The notes under the pieces were generated by a model. It saw only the letters and a list, made by a program, of their open reading frames with translations. It was not told the origin of the DNA and made no database searches. Below, piece by piece: positions 35,501 to 48,186 of a stretch of 64,000 nucleotides of DNA (its first letter is position 1; each line of letters opens with the position of its first letter). The translations under genes and the position numbers were made by a program. Origin of the DNA: Lepeophtheirus salmonis (Eukaryota; Arthropoda; Copepoda; Siphonostomatoida; Caligidae); contig NC_052134.2 of the NCBI RefSeq assembly GCF_016086655.4, forward strand, positions 2,356,001 to 2,420,000, written 5' to 3'.

Positions 35501-37075
35501 AGACTATTTTCTAAAGTCTCACTCCTGGGCAACCCCTGACAATTTGAAGACAAGGGTATAAACAAGAATTAATCTGATGTCGATCCACAATTCCACTCTG
35601 AGTCCAACAAGGAATTACAATTATAACTCTACAAGAAATCTCCAAGGATTACTCTCCGTCTTTGATGAGCACCCGCAAATGTTCAATCCAGAATTGAACG
35701 GAGTAGAACATAAAGATCGCACATCAGAAGTTAAATAAAAATGGCAGCTGCCAAGGAAATGAAAGTTTCTTCTTCAGATTACCAATTCAAAAGGAAAAAA
35801 ATGGTAGATCTAAAAAATACAACCGATTTCCATCAATAGTAATAGGTATTCATAAATGAAAGGTATTTTAAGTTGTGTCTAATTAATAATTTTGAAATTG
35901 GTAATTAATTATAACCTAGAGGAAAATTTTGATTGGATATTTCTTGGTTTCAAAACGGTTTCTGATCAAATAAATTAAATATAATTAGTAAATTTGAAAA
36001 AGTGTCATTTATTAAATGAAGAAAGGGCTTGACAGGTAAAAAGGTAAGTAATATGTAATATCTACCTAAATATTGGTGCCTACTATGTAATAATGATTAT
36101 GCTTTGTATACACACTAGGGCGGTTAGTTTTTCAACTATTTTTCGAATTTCGATTACAGCTAATTTGAAAAAGTCCTGATATGATAAAAATATAGCCTAA
36201 CCAAAAGTTCATTTCCCTACAAAGTCATCTGTAGGCAGCACATCTCGTTTAAAGTTGGAAAGGAGACAAACGTACTTTATTTAGTCATCTAAGATTAAAA
36301 AAAACGTATTCATCATGAATTTGTATCAACCTATTATGAAAAACATTATTCTAACCTGTAAAAAATTTTCTATGGAACTAAAATAGAGAATAATAATAAA
36401 AGAAATTTTTGATCTCTACCTAACTTTTTATTATTTTATAATCCATTGAAGAATTTAAAAAAAAACTATGTAACATTATTTATAGGCTATAAAATCTCTA
36501 TCAAAATTATTTAATACAAATTTTCTTAAAAATTCTTCATACACAAAGTAGAGAGTTTTTCCTTTTTTCTGCGACATGCAGATAACCTCGTAGGACAATG
36601 CAATTTGGCGGGAGTAATTTTAATATAATATCCCAACTTTTCTGCACTAGCCACAATCAAAATTCGAAAAAAGTTGAAAACCCAACCGTCCTAATGTACC
36701 CTCTATATGATTCTTTAATTACGGTTTCATGATTAATTGTCCTATCTTCATTCAGATAGTGAGTAGTAGTAAATACATAAATGCTTTGCTTTTTACTTTA
36801 TCAGTCATTTCTTTGATTAATTTATAGGTTAACTGATAAGGATTTGATCCTTTTGTCTCTTATATTATTAGTCTCTGTTTTAATGGTAATAACAATGATA
36901 AATAAATATTTGCACAGTTAAAAGATTCATCAAATACAAACAAAAAGTCAGATTAATAATGATGATCACTTTGTTATGAAAAAAAAGTAAAAATTGATTT
37001 TCCTGATTATATGTATGAAGGTAAACATGAACAGAGTTTTTTATTTCATTTCATTAGCGCCACCATTATTAATTA
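35501..37075. other. non-coding stretch with a family S copy
   Basis: Apart from the family S repeat at 35565-35660, only AT-rich sequence is seen. Confidence 0.5.
35565..35660 (-). repeat. dispersed repeat family S, inverted copy
   Basis: On the minus strand AGAGTTATAATTGTAATTCC leads into TTGTTGGACTCAGAGTGGAA and TTGTGGATCGACATCAGA, the same order of blocks as at 51.6 kb. Confidence 0.6.
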
Positions 37076-37780
37076 TACCGGGTGCGGTGAAAAAATCTTT
37101 ACACTTTCATTCTAGAAATTTATGAAGATGTATTTCATTTCACCTGTTGTAATATGGAATGTCAACAAAATAAAAATAACTAATATGATTTCTTGGCTAC
37201 CCTAATCATCAAAGTGATGGTTTCCAGGGGGCCACGGAAGGCCTTGCACCCATTGCGGATGTATTCCTCAGATATGGCATCACAGTGCTGTTTGACGGTG
37301 ACCTTGAGGTGGTTGATATTTGGGTGACAAGCGGTGCAGGTCTTGGACTCAAAATAGCACGCCAAAAATTAAATGTGATAAGTATGCATTTGGTTAGTAG
37401 GTGGCCACATTTTCTTTGACTAGAAAGGCAAGTTGTCCTCAACCAATTCTGGGCATTTTTGGACGTTTGTGCAGACGCACCATCTTGCTGGAACACCAGG
37501 TTCATATCTGGGTTCATGTTGGAGATCCACAGTTGCTTTTCAATCTCTGCTGGTTTCTTGCCAGCGTTCAAAAGAATGTGGCCCAAAAATCGTTGCTCAC
37601 GTTCAGATGGTATTTTATCGGCTTCTAAGACACTTAGGAAGATGTAGATTTTTTAATTTCTTTTTATGTTTATTTTTAGTATTTGAGCGGAAAAATTTTA
37701 CCGCATTTCAAGAGTACCTTTATTTATGAAGAAAAAACGAACTGTAAAGCTTCTCTTTTTTTTTTTTGCCACACCCGGTA
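37076..37780 (-). mobile_element. internally deleted DD37D (maT-like) element, copy B
   Basis: Termini TACCGGGTGCGGTGAAAAAA (37076) and GCCACACCCGGTA (37768-37780) are inverted repeats. On the minus strand the transposase remnant reads ILLNAGKKPAEIEKQLWISN, then LVFQQDGASAQTSKNAQNWL, with the second catalytic Asp intact. After a frameshift come KKMWPPTNQM and a region where the third Asp is replaced, then CDAISEEYIRNGCKAFRGPL to the stop near 37180. The N-terminal half is absent and the deletion junction matches copy A (GTGTCTTAGAAGCCGA). Plus-strand frames across 37401-37729 are shadows of this transposase. Confidence 0.87.
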
Positions 37781-38640
37781 GTTTGATGGGTTATTAGTTG
37801 TATTGAATATGTTTCTATAATATAAGCTATGATATATCTCATAACTATGTATTATGAATCAGTTATAAGTGTTTAAGAAATAATGGCATTTACCCGAAAT
37901 CAAATGACTGAAATATGAATTGAGATCAATTTTGAATTTTGCACATATGGAATAATTCCTTTTTTGGATTGAATGAATTCATTTGTACAAAATGAATTCT
38001 CCCCTGTGCTATTATTCAGAGAATAGTTATTAATTATTATAAACCATGAATTGATAATTTTATGAAAATAAGTATCAATCACCGAGTATAAAATGACACA
38101 AATTCTAAACGATGACCATTGATTGATATAAATTAGTATACAAATTCTAATGCTATTTAATATACTTTTTAGAGTTCATAATACGTAGATTCAGCTGCTT
38201 TAAATCATACTTGAGTAAATTTATGAACAAGGTTGAAAGGAAAATATATTCAATCTTACTTTATTTCAAAAAGTGAGGCGTGATAAATGAGAGGGGAAGA
38301 AAATCGGTCTACTATTTGAAAACGATTATATTTCGGTCCGCTGTCTCAACCTAAATATCACTGATGACTAAGCTGGAATAAAAATCGGCATTAGATACAG
38401 TTTCAACACTAGTAGTTGTATTAAGGATAATTATAGGGCAGGCAACATCCTTGTGTTCCCTGAATAAGGTACAACTCAACAGCTGGTAATCAGTACGCAG
38501 GAATTGATGGTTTGAGGAAACAATTATGTTTACGACCTTTACTTTATTTATTCTTCTTTCCAAAAAATTGAGGTTTTTGTCAGGAATGCAAAACTGTTTA
38601 TAGATGAAATGACGCAGAAGAAAGTATAAAGTACCATATA
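37781..38640. other. AT-rich non-coding stretch
   Basis: I see nothing supportable; the minus-strand frames at 37900-38082 and 38351-38644 lack motifs, and the latter runs into the next repeat. Confidence 0.45.
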
Positions 38641-38816
38641 TCAAATTGAAAATTTTAGCAATAGTGACGTCATAGACTATGAGTGGTTGCGTGTTTTGTT
38701 AAAATCTACCTATTTTGCCCCGTAGTCGGTACAATACATCAGATTGAAAATTCTAGCAACCCCCCAATTACATGATGGTCTAACCTTGTATTTCTATTAA
38801 CCTTGGTCAGCATTTT
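38641..38816 (-). mobile_element. TIR element family M, copy B (rearranged)
   Basis: Read on the minus strand it starts CCAAGGTTAATAGAAATACA, followed by the GGTTAGACCATCATGTAATT, TGTATTGTACCGACT, TTTTAACAAAACACGCAACC and CTATGACGTCA blocks in family order. After the octamer it does not run into the usual right terminus. It passes instead into a second, inverted copy of the TTTTCAATTTGAT block, so the right end has been lost or exchanged. Confidence 0.65.
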
Positions 38817-41800
38817 ATTAGCATGTTAATTTCATTTCTTTTTTGAAAAAGACCGCGAATCATATTACCATTGATTCCCACGGCTCCAATGAGAAAAACT
38901 GCAAACTTTTTTTGTCCTATGTATGGCATTTCTAACCTTTTCCTCCATAAACAAAAGGAAAAAAGGTCTACAACCATATAGTAGATAGCCTATTTTGTCA
39001 AAATATTTGGCGGGACTATTCTTTATTTGATCCAAAATCCGTCAAGATGCATATTTTTTAAATGGATCTTTTGTAAAATAGTACATTGAACATTTGTCTA
39101 TAACCTAAACTATAACATTCATCATCACTATGTATTATAAGTAATAAAGGTCTAAAGAAGAGTGTTGGTTCTCATCATTTTTCACTCTAAAATTGGAAAT
39201 ATATCGATAAAGGACACTTTAAATAAGTTTTAATTATCCTACTTTTAATTTGGGGATGGCTTTAAGAGTAAAAAGTGACTCTCAACGATCATAGTCCCTA
39301 ATGACTATAATCTCTCACATTTCAGAATTCAGATGACGGAGAGAAAAACTGAGATCAGTTTTGGATTCTGCACTTATAGATACATTCGAATATTATCTTC
39401 ATTTCATTTGGACAAAATTTCCTCCTCTAATTGTTCCCCTGTGTAATTGTACAATTCGTAACAAGATCAATACTGAGGAATAGCTACCATAAGTTCCTTT
39501 TTCCCTTTTGAACGATGAGGTAGAGAGTGGATACAAAAACGGGTCCTGTATACGAGTTGTGTACAACTGAAACACTTTCAATTTCATATCAGGGTATTGT
39601 ACTGAAGTTCACACCCTGAACGGCCACATGGTCATCATCAATTCATCTATAAAATTTATCACAAGGACAGAGTAAGTTCGGTCTTGAAACCAAACTCAGA
39701 CCGGCTTAGGATTTCTAGAACGAACCCCAACATTTGTTCAGATATAAAATAAACTTGAATTAGTTATTCTTAAGCTTTTAGTAAATCTATACTGTTACTT
39801 AGATGAAGGATAGTACATTAGTTGAGAATGAATTATATAATTGGGCAATTAGCAAATCATTAGAGGTCTTCTTTTTTTTCTTTTTTTATAAGGAAGGAAA
39901 GGTTGAGAGATGCAGATTCGTAAGGAGTTATAAAGCTTACCTTAATTATAATGGTTTTTGCATGTTCGTAGATATTAAAACAAATTTGTGAAGTAGTTAA
40001 ATGGAAGAAAAGGGGACAAAAACAATGTGCACTAAACCGAGGTTTGACTAATGTTTAACAGATAAATAAATATATTACACATTGTTTCTATTATATCCAT
40101 AGCACAATACCATAAATGAATTACAAACATATATAGAGGTTCGCTTTTCATATTAAAAATTAATTAGACTAATTCAATGAGCTCCACCTTCATTTAACTT
40201 CACTCTTTTGATATATTATTATGACTCCCCCCAAATAGTAAGTATCTACTAGGGTTTCTCTCTTAGGATCCCATTTTCCAAGGATTTCTTAGGTTCTTAG
40301 ACCTACGGGAAATTCCCGAATTTAATTATTTCATAATTAAAATGATATAGTACTTTTGTGAGAAAACAGTTATTGTGATAACTTTAGACATCAAATTAAT
40401 TACTTATTACACAATAGGGGTGGTTTGGATTGATTTTTTTACGGAAAATCCGAACATAGGGATCTGAGTCAACTCATATTTACATTCAACTCTAATGTGT
40501 TTATGAACTTGGGATATTTGTCATGTTCAGGGATTTCATCTCTTTAGAAAAGGTTCTTGTGCCTTACTCGATGTATATCATCTCATTTAATGGGCGTATC
40601 ATTCATTGTGCAGATGTTCTTTAACGTCCAAATCTGTTACTTCATCATACATTGGTTCAAATACGCATCCGTCCCTCTATATCTTACATAGAATTATTGA
40701 ATACTTCTATAATAATTGAGGATATGTTTGATCAAGAGGAGTAATACTGGAACTAAATGTAAAGTGAGGAACAAATATACTTATTATCTTTCAACTGCAC
40801 CTCTTCCATTGAAAATCTTCCAAATTCTCTGTATTTCATCTCTTAATGTTCTTAGAAAACTCTTTTATTGATTTGAATACTTAAATGTCATGTACGTACA
40901 TAACAAACAAACAACTCATATCTATGACATTGAGTCCATGTATGAGGCTGTTTTATTTTTGTAATTCTAGACACTTCATCCTCGCTTACGATTTTATTAT
41001 TATTTGTGAGTCTCTTCAGTCATTGGAAAAAAGTAGAAGACGACCCTGGAACATGAATTTAATCTAGACCTCTTTTCTAGATATCTTTATCAGCAAAGCT
41101 GCAAAAAATATTCATCCCTCTTAAAGCCTACATATGTATATTTATTCTTAAATAGTTAATGGGAACTCTTGTATGATAAATATGTTAATAAATTATCGGT
41201 GATCTTATATATATAATATATATTATTGGAAAATATGAATTTCGTTTAACATATTTTAAAAGTTAGTGAGTCGGAAGTCATTTTCTGAATTACTAAATGA
41301 CTTTTCATTATATTTAAATATAATTTGATCTTGAGGATTTAGTATCCTTGACAATTGTAAAGCATATTAATATGACATTTTCTTATTTATCAATTATAAA
41401 TAATGTTGTAATGTAAATATATATTAATTTATGTGCTTCACTGATTTGATTTTATGGTTTTATTTTGTCTTAATCATTTAGCCTTATAATATAATATATT
41501 ATATACTAGGTATGTAGTAAAAAACGTAGGATTATGTTGACTACACTCATTGATTAAAAGTTTATTCATAAGTGTATTTGCTTCTTTCCGGAATGCCGTC
41601 GTAGCTACTAGGCATCAAAGTCTAAAAAAATCAGTATATTTTCTAAGTGTTTACGATTTTTATTCAATATTTTCATTGAATTTTAAAAATTATAGCTAAA
41701 AAAAAAACAAAGAATATTTTCACTAATTATAATATTTTTAAATCAATAGAGGAAGACCTGGAAATTATGGACGTTGAATAAGATGAAGAACATCATTTTG

Positions 41801-43079
41801 ATCCTTTTATATTGCGGTCAAATTTTCAAGTGCATGACAAAACGACTAGTTTTTGAAGTATATAATATTCAATAGGATACAAAATTAAGAGTAAAAAAAG
41901 ATTCAAAAATTCAATATTGGGGATTATAATGATGATTTATTTCATTAAAAACACTGGAAAATGTTCTTCAACCTTTATAAAAATTTATCCTGTCTAATTG
42001 TATTGCAAGTATTCATTGGTGTATGATATAAATCAGAGAGCACTATATACACTCCACCCTGTGACTGTTTTTCCGACATTCAAGCATACAGATAAAGTTT
42101 AGATCCTTAATAAGATAACCTAGTACAAATGAGCTTATTTATCAATTCAATTTTGGTTTCCAGGTCGGATTGGGTCACAAAATTCTAAAAAGCATCATCT
42201 GCATGCTCTAAAAAAACTGTACATCATTTGGGATTATATTTTTTCCTCTTCAAATATAAAAAAAAATATTTTAATGTCACAATACTTATTATTTACGTAC
42301 AAAATAGTCAATAAAAGTCAAAATAGAGCCTTTTATTTAAAAAAAAGGAGCTATTTTTTGTCGATGACGTATACCATGAGATCATAATTTGTTTTGAGAA
42401 ATAGTTTTTTTTAAAGTGAAGAAGTACATATTTTGATTAAAGTATACATTTTACTAAAAATATATGACGTAATAAGGCTATGTCTCCCGCAACACTGGAT
42501 AAAAAACCCTGATTTAAGAATCACTCTGATGTACATATTTAGGAACATAATATGTATGTATTAATACAATAAATGAGGTTTGGAGATAAGTTATAAATAC
42601 AGAAAACGTTACGAAACATTTGGAAAAGGAAATGTATATTATGATAATATTTCATAAATCATTTCTTAACTAATTACCCACTTATTTTTTTTACAAAAAA
42701 AAAAATTACGACAGGGGTAGAAAAAAACAACATCCTAACATCAAATAATGGATTCATTTTGTAATGCAATTTTGAAATATATATCCTCGGAGTGAGTAAA
42801 GACATAAAGGACTTATCAGAACGTGTTTTCATTCGTCATTTTTGTACTTACATTTGCTGGCACACTATTCAGATTTCTAATCTGCCTACATCACGTCATT
42901 ATCTTTATCGTATCTTGCAACCTTTACTCGAAAAAGGAACAGACAAAAAGGCCCCAAAATCTGTTGTTAATTCTTAGCCAATATTAAATTTAGTCGGGGG
43001 ACAATCTCCCTGCTGTGACGTTTATTTAATTATTGTAGAGTTGCCATTCGTGTAATGAAAAAAACTACTTTTAAAAATA
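38817..43079. other. AT-rich non-coding stretch
   Basis: Over 4 kb hold no recognisable gene. A possible inverted repeat of GGTCT/AGACC type is seen around 39678-39705, and AT palindromes near 41205-41225 and 41485-41505. The frame at 42792-42977 shows no known domain. Confidence 0.45.
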
Positions 43080-43360
43080 GAAAAGGAGAAATGGTGGTTG
43101 CGTGTCCTCTTTCTTCTTGAAGTATTTAATTGGTTGTTGTACTGTTAACTTATCCTTTTGAAGCTTGCATTCTCGCCTATCCTTTCTCTCTTTCCTCTGC
43201 ACTAAGGTTCTCCTCTTCATAGAAGTAATTCATTTTCTCGCCCCAATCATATAACAGGCAGTTGACAAGTGTCTTAATTCAATAGCTCTTTATGTATCGC
43301 TCCCACCTTCTCATCGCGCTCTTTTTCCTCTCACAAAAATGTAGATTCGAGTAACAACTA
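43080..43360 (+). repeat. dispersed repeat family P, copy 2
   Basis: TAGAAGTAATTCATTTTCTC, then ATCATATAACAGGCAG, a TATCGCTCCCACCTTCTC block and CACAAAAATGTA follow the same order as at 19.4 and 62.2 kb. The upstream TGCGTGTCCTCTTTCTTCTT also has a counterpart near 62044. Confidence 0.5.
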
Positions 43361-45421
43361 TGTAGCTCTCGTTAAGTTGTTAACAATTTGCAAACAATTA
43401 TTGAATGGGCATGCCGTAGTTGGAAATAATTGGCTAAACACCAATTGATTTACGAAGACGTATTAATAGTTAGCAAATTCTTCCCAATAATGGAACAATG
43501 TACTAATACTGGACAAATGAAATCACAGTAGCTCATGGACAACGCGTTCGGGAGAAATTATTCTGTTGAACTTAATGTGCTATGTTCGCGTCTAGGTGAT
43601 TCCTAAAGAATGAAATATACTTTATAGTGTATATGGACTTCACACAAGATTCCTAGGCTAGGTGGAGTATTTGTATTACTATAATGTTTAGTCATACATA
43701 ATCAGTACAACTCCATCTAACCAATAAAAGGAACATTAAAAAAAAAATGACAATTATTAACTAATGGGAATCTTTCACAGCTAATCACTGTAAATCTGCA
43801 ATTAAACAATATTTTATTAATAAACAATATAATTCTACGAATCAATTTTGAAGTTTAAATTATAGCAAGACCCATGTTTATTGTATCTTACAACTGTTAC
43901 TACAGAATAAATGTAAAAAAAAAAAAAAAGACGAATTAACGAGTCGATAGTTTGGCAATTTTTCCGAACTATTATATTATTTAAAACAATAATTTTTTGG
44001 AAATGATTCGTTACTTAGACAGAGTTAATTCAAATTTAAGCAATCCATACGCATAAGGTGAAAAGAAGTATCCACAGTTGAGAGCAAAATACAGTTTAAA
44101 TTGTTCTGTTGGTAAGGTGAGGCCTTGTAATGCATATATAAAATACTTACTCTGAGTTGATTAAGAGACCGTGTTATGGAATCTACAAATAGTACATGTA
44201 GTATATAATATAATGCATCATTGCTTTTTTAGGGAGCCGGAAATCGTTACAAAACGTCGTGAACTACCCTTGTTTTTTGCGATATCACGAACACTACATC
44301 GTTAATTATCCAGTATCAACGTTGTTTGTTAAAGGAACATATATTTTTATATATACATTCATTGTATAATTACGTGTGGAAGCGGTTATATAGATGACAG
44401 GAAGACAAAAACACGCTAGGTTATTTATAACTTGTAGAGATTCGGTGCCTCTTTGAAGATGATATGAGTGGAAACGTGTATATTTTGGTTATAGATGTAA
44501 ACCCTACACATTTTGGGTATTTAAAAAAAAAAGCTAATGAAAATGAGAATGGTAAGCCTAAAAATTGGAAGATGACTTAAGAAAAGAACAGCTTCATTTA
44601 GTTTGGTTAAGAATATATTACTGTTTACCATAGTATATACATAGATTTTAAAATAGTACAGATATGCTTTCATTACGATACAATACATGCATACGACAAA
44701 GAACCAGACCACACAAAGGGGTGTGTCCACCTACAGGAGGAATTGATCTTAAGTCCTACTTAATTTTATAGTTAGTATCAATAATTTGTTTCATTTTTGT
44801 ACATTTCATAAATTTAAGAATAGGAAGATCTTCGTCCTCTTCATGTATGGCTTGATATCTCTCATATTAGAGCGATGGACATCTGTTAATAAGCTGTTTT
44901 GCATAAAAGAGCAGCTTAGCTGGTATAATGTTACATTAAATCAGCTACCAGCAGCAATAATTGGGATTAGAAGGAAGTACATACGTATAGAAGGAGATAT
45001 ACTGAAGTTACTCCGATTTCGATCTTGTTAAGCCTAAGACTTACAACTCTATAAATGCCTCAAAAGTATCACTCAAATTTTGAGAGACTCACGCATTTCC
45101 ATTCAAAACCACGCCACACATAACATTTTTTACGTAGCATCAATCAAAACAGTGACAAAGATCTTATTATAATCATAATGTTGAAAATGGAAGCCCCCCC
45201 CTCCCTCCAGCCCGTCATAAAGGCCTTAAAAAAGCAACAAGTGTTCATTTATGTTCAATTTGATGTCAATATATATATTTTTTGTTTACATGCATGGTTC
45301 TTTATTAATCAAAAATTATTTAAAAACTTGTGAGCCCCATTGAATGACGTCACGTAGTAAATTTAAAAATATTCCAAGGGATATCAAAACTTGAGACCTC
45401 TGAAGTTATTATGTATTATCC
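43361..45421. other. AT-rich non-coding stretch
   Basis: The stretch includes an 8-C run near 45195 and TGACGTCA at 45345-45352. The frame at 44786-45031 encodes an 81-residue basic peptide that I do not recognise. Confidence 0.45.
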
Positions 45422-46185
45422 CAGTGATCACCAAACTGTTTTTCTTACACCGGGCCTAAAAGTTACAAGAATTTACCTGAACAAAAGCTCTAGGGAAAAA
45501 GACGAAAAACTAAGCTTAACACATGGGCAACATGGGCCTTAACAAAGAAAAAGTGTTTTTATTTTTTTCAAAATTGCCTTTTTTTCAAATTATCATGATC
45601 ATTAATATATTTTTTTAGTAGCCGAAGATGTTAACCTCGAATTTATGGAAAAGATTATTTGTGACTCGAGGTAACATTTTTGGAATATATTTTCAGCTCT
45701 TGACATAATTGAGAGTTACATTCTTTTGTTCTAACATTGAGTCCGGATATGCCCACCAAACATTTTTCACTCCATCCATATTTTTTCATCCATCGGCTAT
45801 AAAACCTCAAAGCTGATTCCACTGTAGGCTATAGTCTTCCAATGTTTTTTGCACCTCCATAAAAGTTTATTTTCCTGTTGTGGTTTCATGCATACTGCAA
45901 ACGCATGACAACTCTTGTCCAAATTGACACCAAGAATGAATATGATAAGTCTTAAAGTACTCAATCATTCAGTAAACTAATCCAGTACCAGGTAATACCA
46001 CAAAAAGTTCCTAGCTTTTTCAAGTATTTGTCGCACTATGTTCTCTTCAAGTTTATCTGATCACCGCACAACTAAACTTGCCGAAAGACTGGTAATTTAA
46101 ACAAATCGGCTTTCTCAGGACACAGGTCATTTGCTGCTTTCATAATAGACTCTTTGGTGTAAACAATTTTCCTTGTTCTACCACC
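45422..46185 (-). pseudogene. hAT transposase pseudogene (ZBED5/GTF2IRD2-like clade)
   Basis: On the minus strand, frames joined by eye give TKESIMKAANDLCPEKADLF, matching the K-x-C-x4-A-x3-CPEK region of this hAT clade. DKLEENIVRQILEKARNF follows, then YYLVLD-stop-FTE, the counterpart of the catalytic LALDESTD. Further on are LGVNLDK, VCSMHETTTGK (family: L-x-T-TTG) and MEVQKTLEDYSLQWNQL with FIADG and KNMDGVKN. The first catalytic Asp is kept but a stop follows it at once, and there are several more stops and frameshifts. The plus-strand left boundary CAGTGATCACCAAACTG at 45422 resembles a hAT terminus. No right terminus or 8-bp duplication was found. This is a different hAT lineage from the one at 13.1 kb. 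Confidence 0.78.
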
Positions 46186-47341
46186 ACATACGCTATATCA
46201 AAAAAACTTTAAATTTGTATCATAATGATGCAGAATATTGTAATAATGTCATAATGAAGGGTAAAGAAACTGGGATCTGAAAATAAATAATGGTAAAGAT
46301 ACGTGATTGTGGGATACCCAAATGAAGATGAAGGATATAAATTTTGCACTTGCAGGCACTACAAAAACAATGAATACAATTTTCTCAAAATGCATAGAAC
46401 AGGACAAAGGCACTCTTGAGTTAATTACTCAAAAAGTGTCCTGTTACTACTTTATTAACTTTGCAGTTTTTGAATTTTTCTCAACTAAAAAGAGGAGTTT
46501 AGGAATTCTAGAATTGATTCAGCACTAATCACTGTAGAGTATATACATATATGTAGAAACCGAGCCCAAAATATAATGATTGACTAACAAAACCAGACAT
46601 TACCATATAATAGAACGTTAATTGAAAAATGTCTTACGTAATCTTACTATGAATGTATGAGTTGAGTACTAATTAGTGTAATAATAAATTCTTAGATGTT
46701 TTATTGACAATTTTTAATTGGATTAGTTCAAAGGTTATAGGACTCCAAAATGACTGTGAAATTCGAGGGATCGTTATTAACAAGAAGTAAGAAGGAATTA
46801 TTAGAAAACTACAAAACTAACTTTGTCCATTATTATATACACTTCTTTGAGTACCATGTACCAATATTTATTTAGAAGTCTTACTGACCATAAATATACT
46901 GCATAGACGACTTATTAAATTTGTTATTTTTTGTAGCATTTATACGAGAAAATAGTTGCAATGACAAACTGATTTTGAGAATTATAGAGTCAAAGAAGAT
47001 AATTAATTGATGAACACTTGATCATTGCAATTGGTGGAAAAGAATTAAACATTTTATCCTTTAAAATTAGAGTAACATGAATGGGAATTATAATTAGATA
47101 ATTTTAGCATCTTGAATCATCATAAAATAAGGAGTTATTAGTTAAATCATTCGTGAATAAGAGTAATATTGAGGATCCAAAAACAGAGTCGTTCCTCGCA
47201 ATGTCCTTCCCCCAATGCTACATACACACTTGGATTTCTGTTTATATCCTTTCATAGCTTATCGCAGCTAATCTAATAAAATATAATGACAGCATAAATG
47301 CTCATCTTCCGAACATTCTACAAATTTTAAGGATTACCATA
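46186..47341. other. AT-rich non-coding stretch with a weak family S match
   Basis: Near 47165-47300, TTGAGGATCC, GAGTCGTTCCTCGCAATGTC and TCGCAGCTAATCTAAT resemble parts of family S. No gene is supported; the frame at 46307-46528 has no motif. Confidence 0.4.
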
Positions 47342-48186
47342 TACCAGATACGCCGAAAAAATCTATACACTTTCAATCCATAACTTTATCAAGATGTATT
47401 TCAGGAAACATCTTCCAATAGGCTATTTCGATAAATAAAAATAACTAATATGATGTCTTGGCTACTCTAATCATCGATGTATCGCCCCTTGACAGCAATG
47501 ATGGCTTCCAGGCGGCCACGGATTGCCTTGCACCCATTGCGGATATAGTCCTCAGACGGGGCATCCCAGTGCTAGCAAAAAGTTTCCTTAAGGTTGTTGA
47601 TATGCTCTGGACCCAATATGCACCCAAAAAATGAAGTCCAATTAGTTGGCATCTGGTGAGTAAAGGGCCATATTTTCTTCGGCCAGAAAGGACAGTTGTC
47701 TTCCAACCCCTTCTGGACCTTTTTGGACGTGTGTACAGGCGCACCATCCTGCTGGAATACCACGTTCATGTCTTGGTAGTTAGTCTGGACCCATGGTAAC
47801 AACTTCTCCGCAAATTCTGCACGTAGGCGGCCCTCATGGGCCTGAATCCGATCAGGAACCAGATAAGGGGAATGGCCTTGCAGTGTAAGCCCACAAAGCC
47901 CTGGGACATTACAGATGGAGGGTGCCTTGGGGTAATGAGAGTCCGGAGATATTTATCAACCTCCCCAAAGTACAAATACCAGTAATTTTGGGGTTTTCGC
48001 ACGAGGTCCACTATGTATGTCTTCTCATTACTAAAGTTTATAACCAGACTGGCATAGGCCTTCTTGGAGTCATTCAACTGAGCCGTGCAATGTCGAAGAT
48101 GGGTGTCTTTCATAGTTGGTGTTATGAGAGGCTTCTCCACCCTCACAAGCCTCTTAACCCCAGCATATTCCATGGTTCTGCGAACA
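47342..48186 (-). mobile_element. DD37D (maT-like) element, copy C, 5' end lost
   Basis: The transposase 3' terminus TACCAGATACGCCGAAAAAA at 47342 matches copies A and B. Reading leftward on the minus strand from 48173 gives the catalytic part: a block near LLTxxMKxxRLxHC, then VINFSNEKTYIVD, where the first catalytic Asp of the SDEK motif is Asn. After a stop and frameshift come NVVFQQDGAPVHTSKKVQKG with the second Asp intact, LSFLAEENMALYSPDAN, and LDFIFWVHI with the third Asp in another frame. Copy C retains the central domain that A and B lack. The HTH region and left terminus are missing; the sequence changes abruptly to the GC-rich repeat at 48187. Confidence 0.85.

Noticed and set aside
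37401..37729. Plus-strand ORFs over copy B
   Set aside because: Antisense shadows of the minus-strand transposase remnant.
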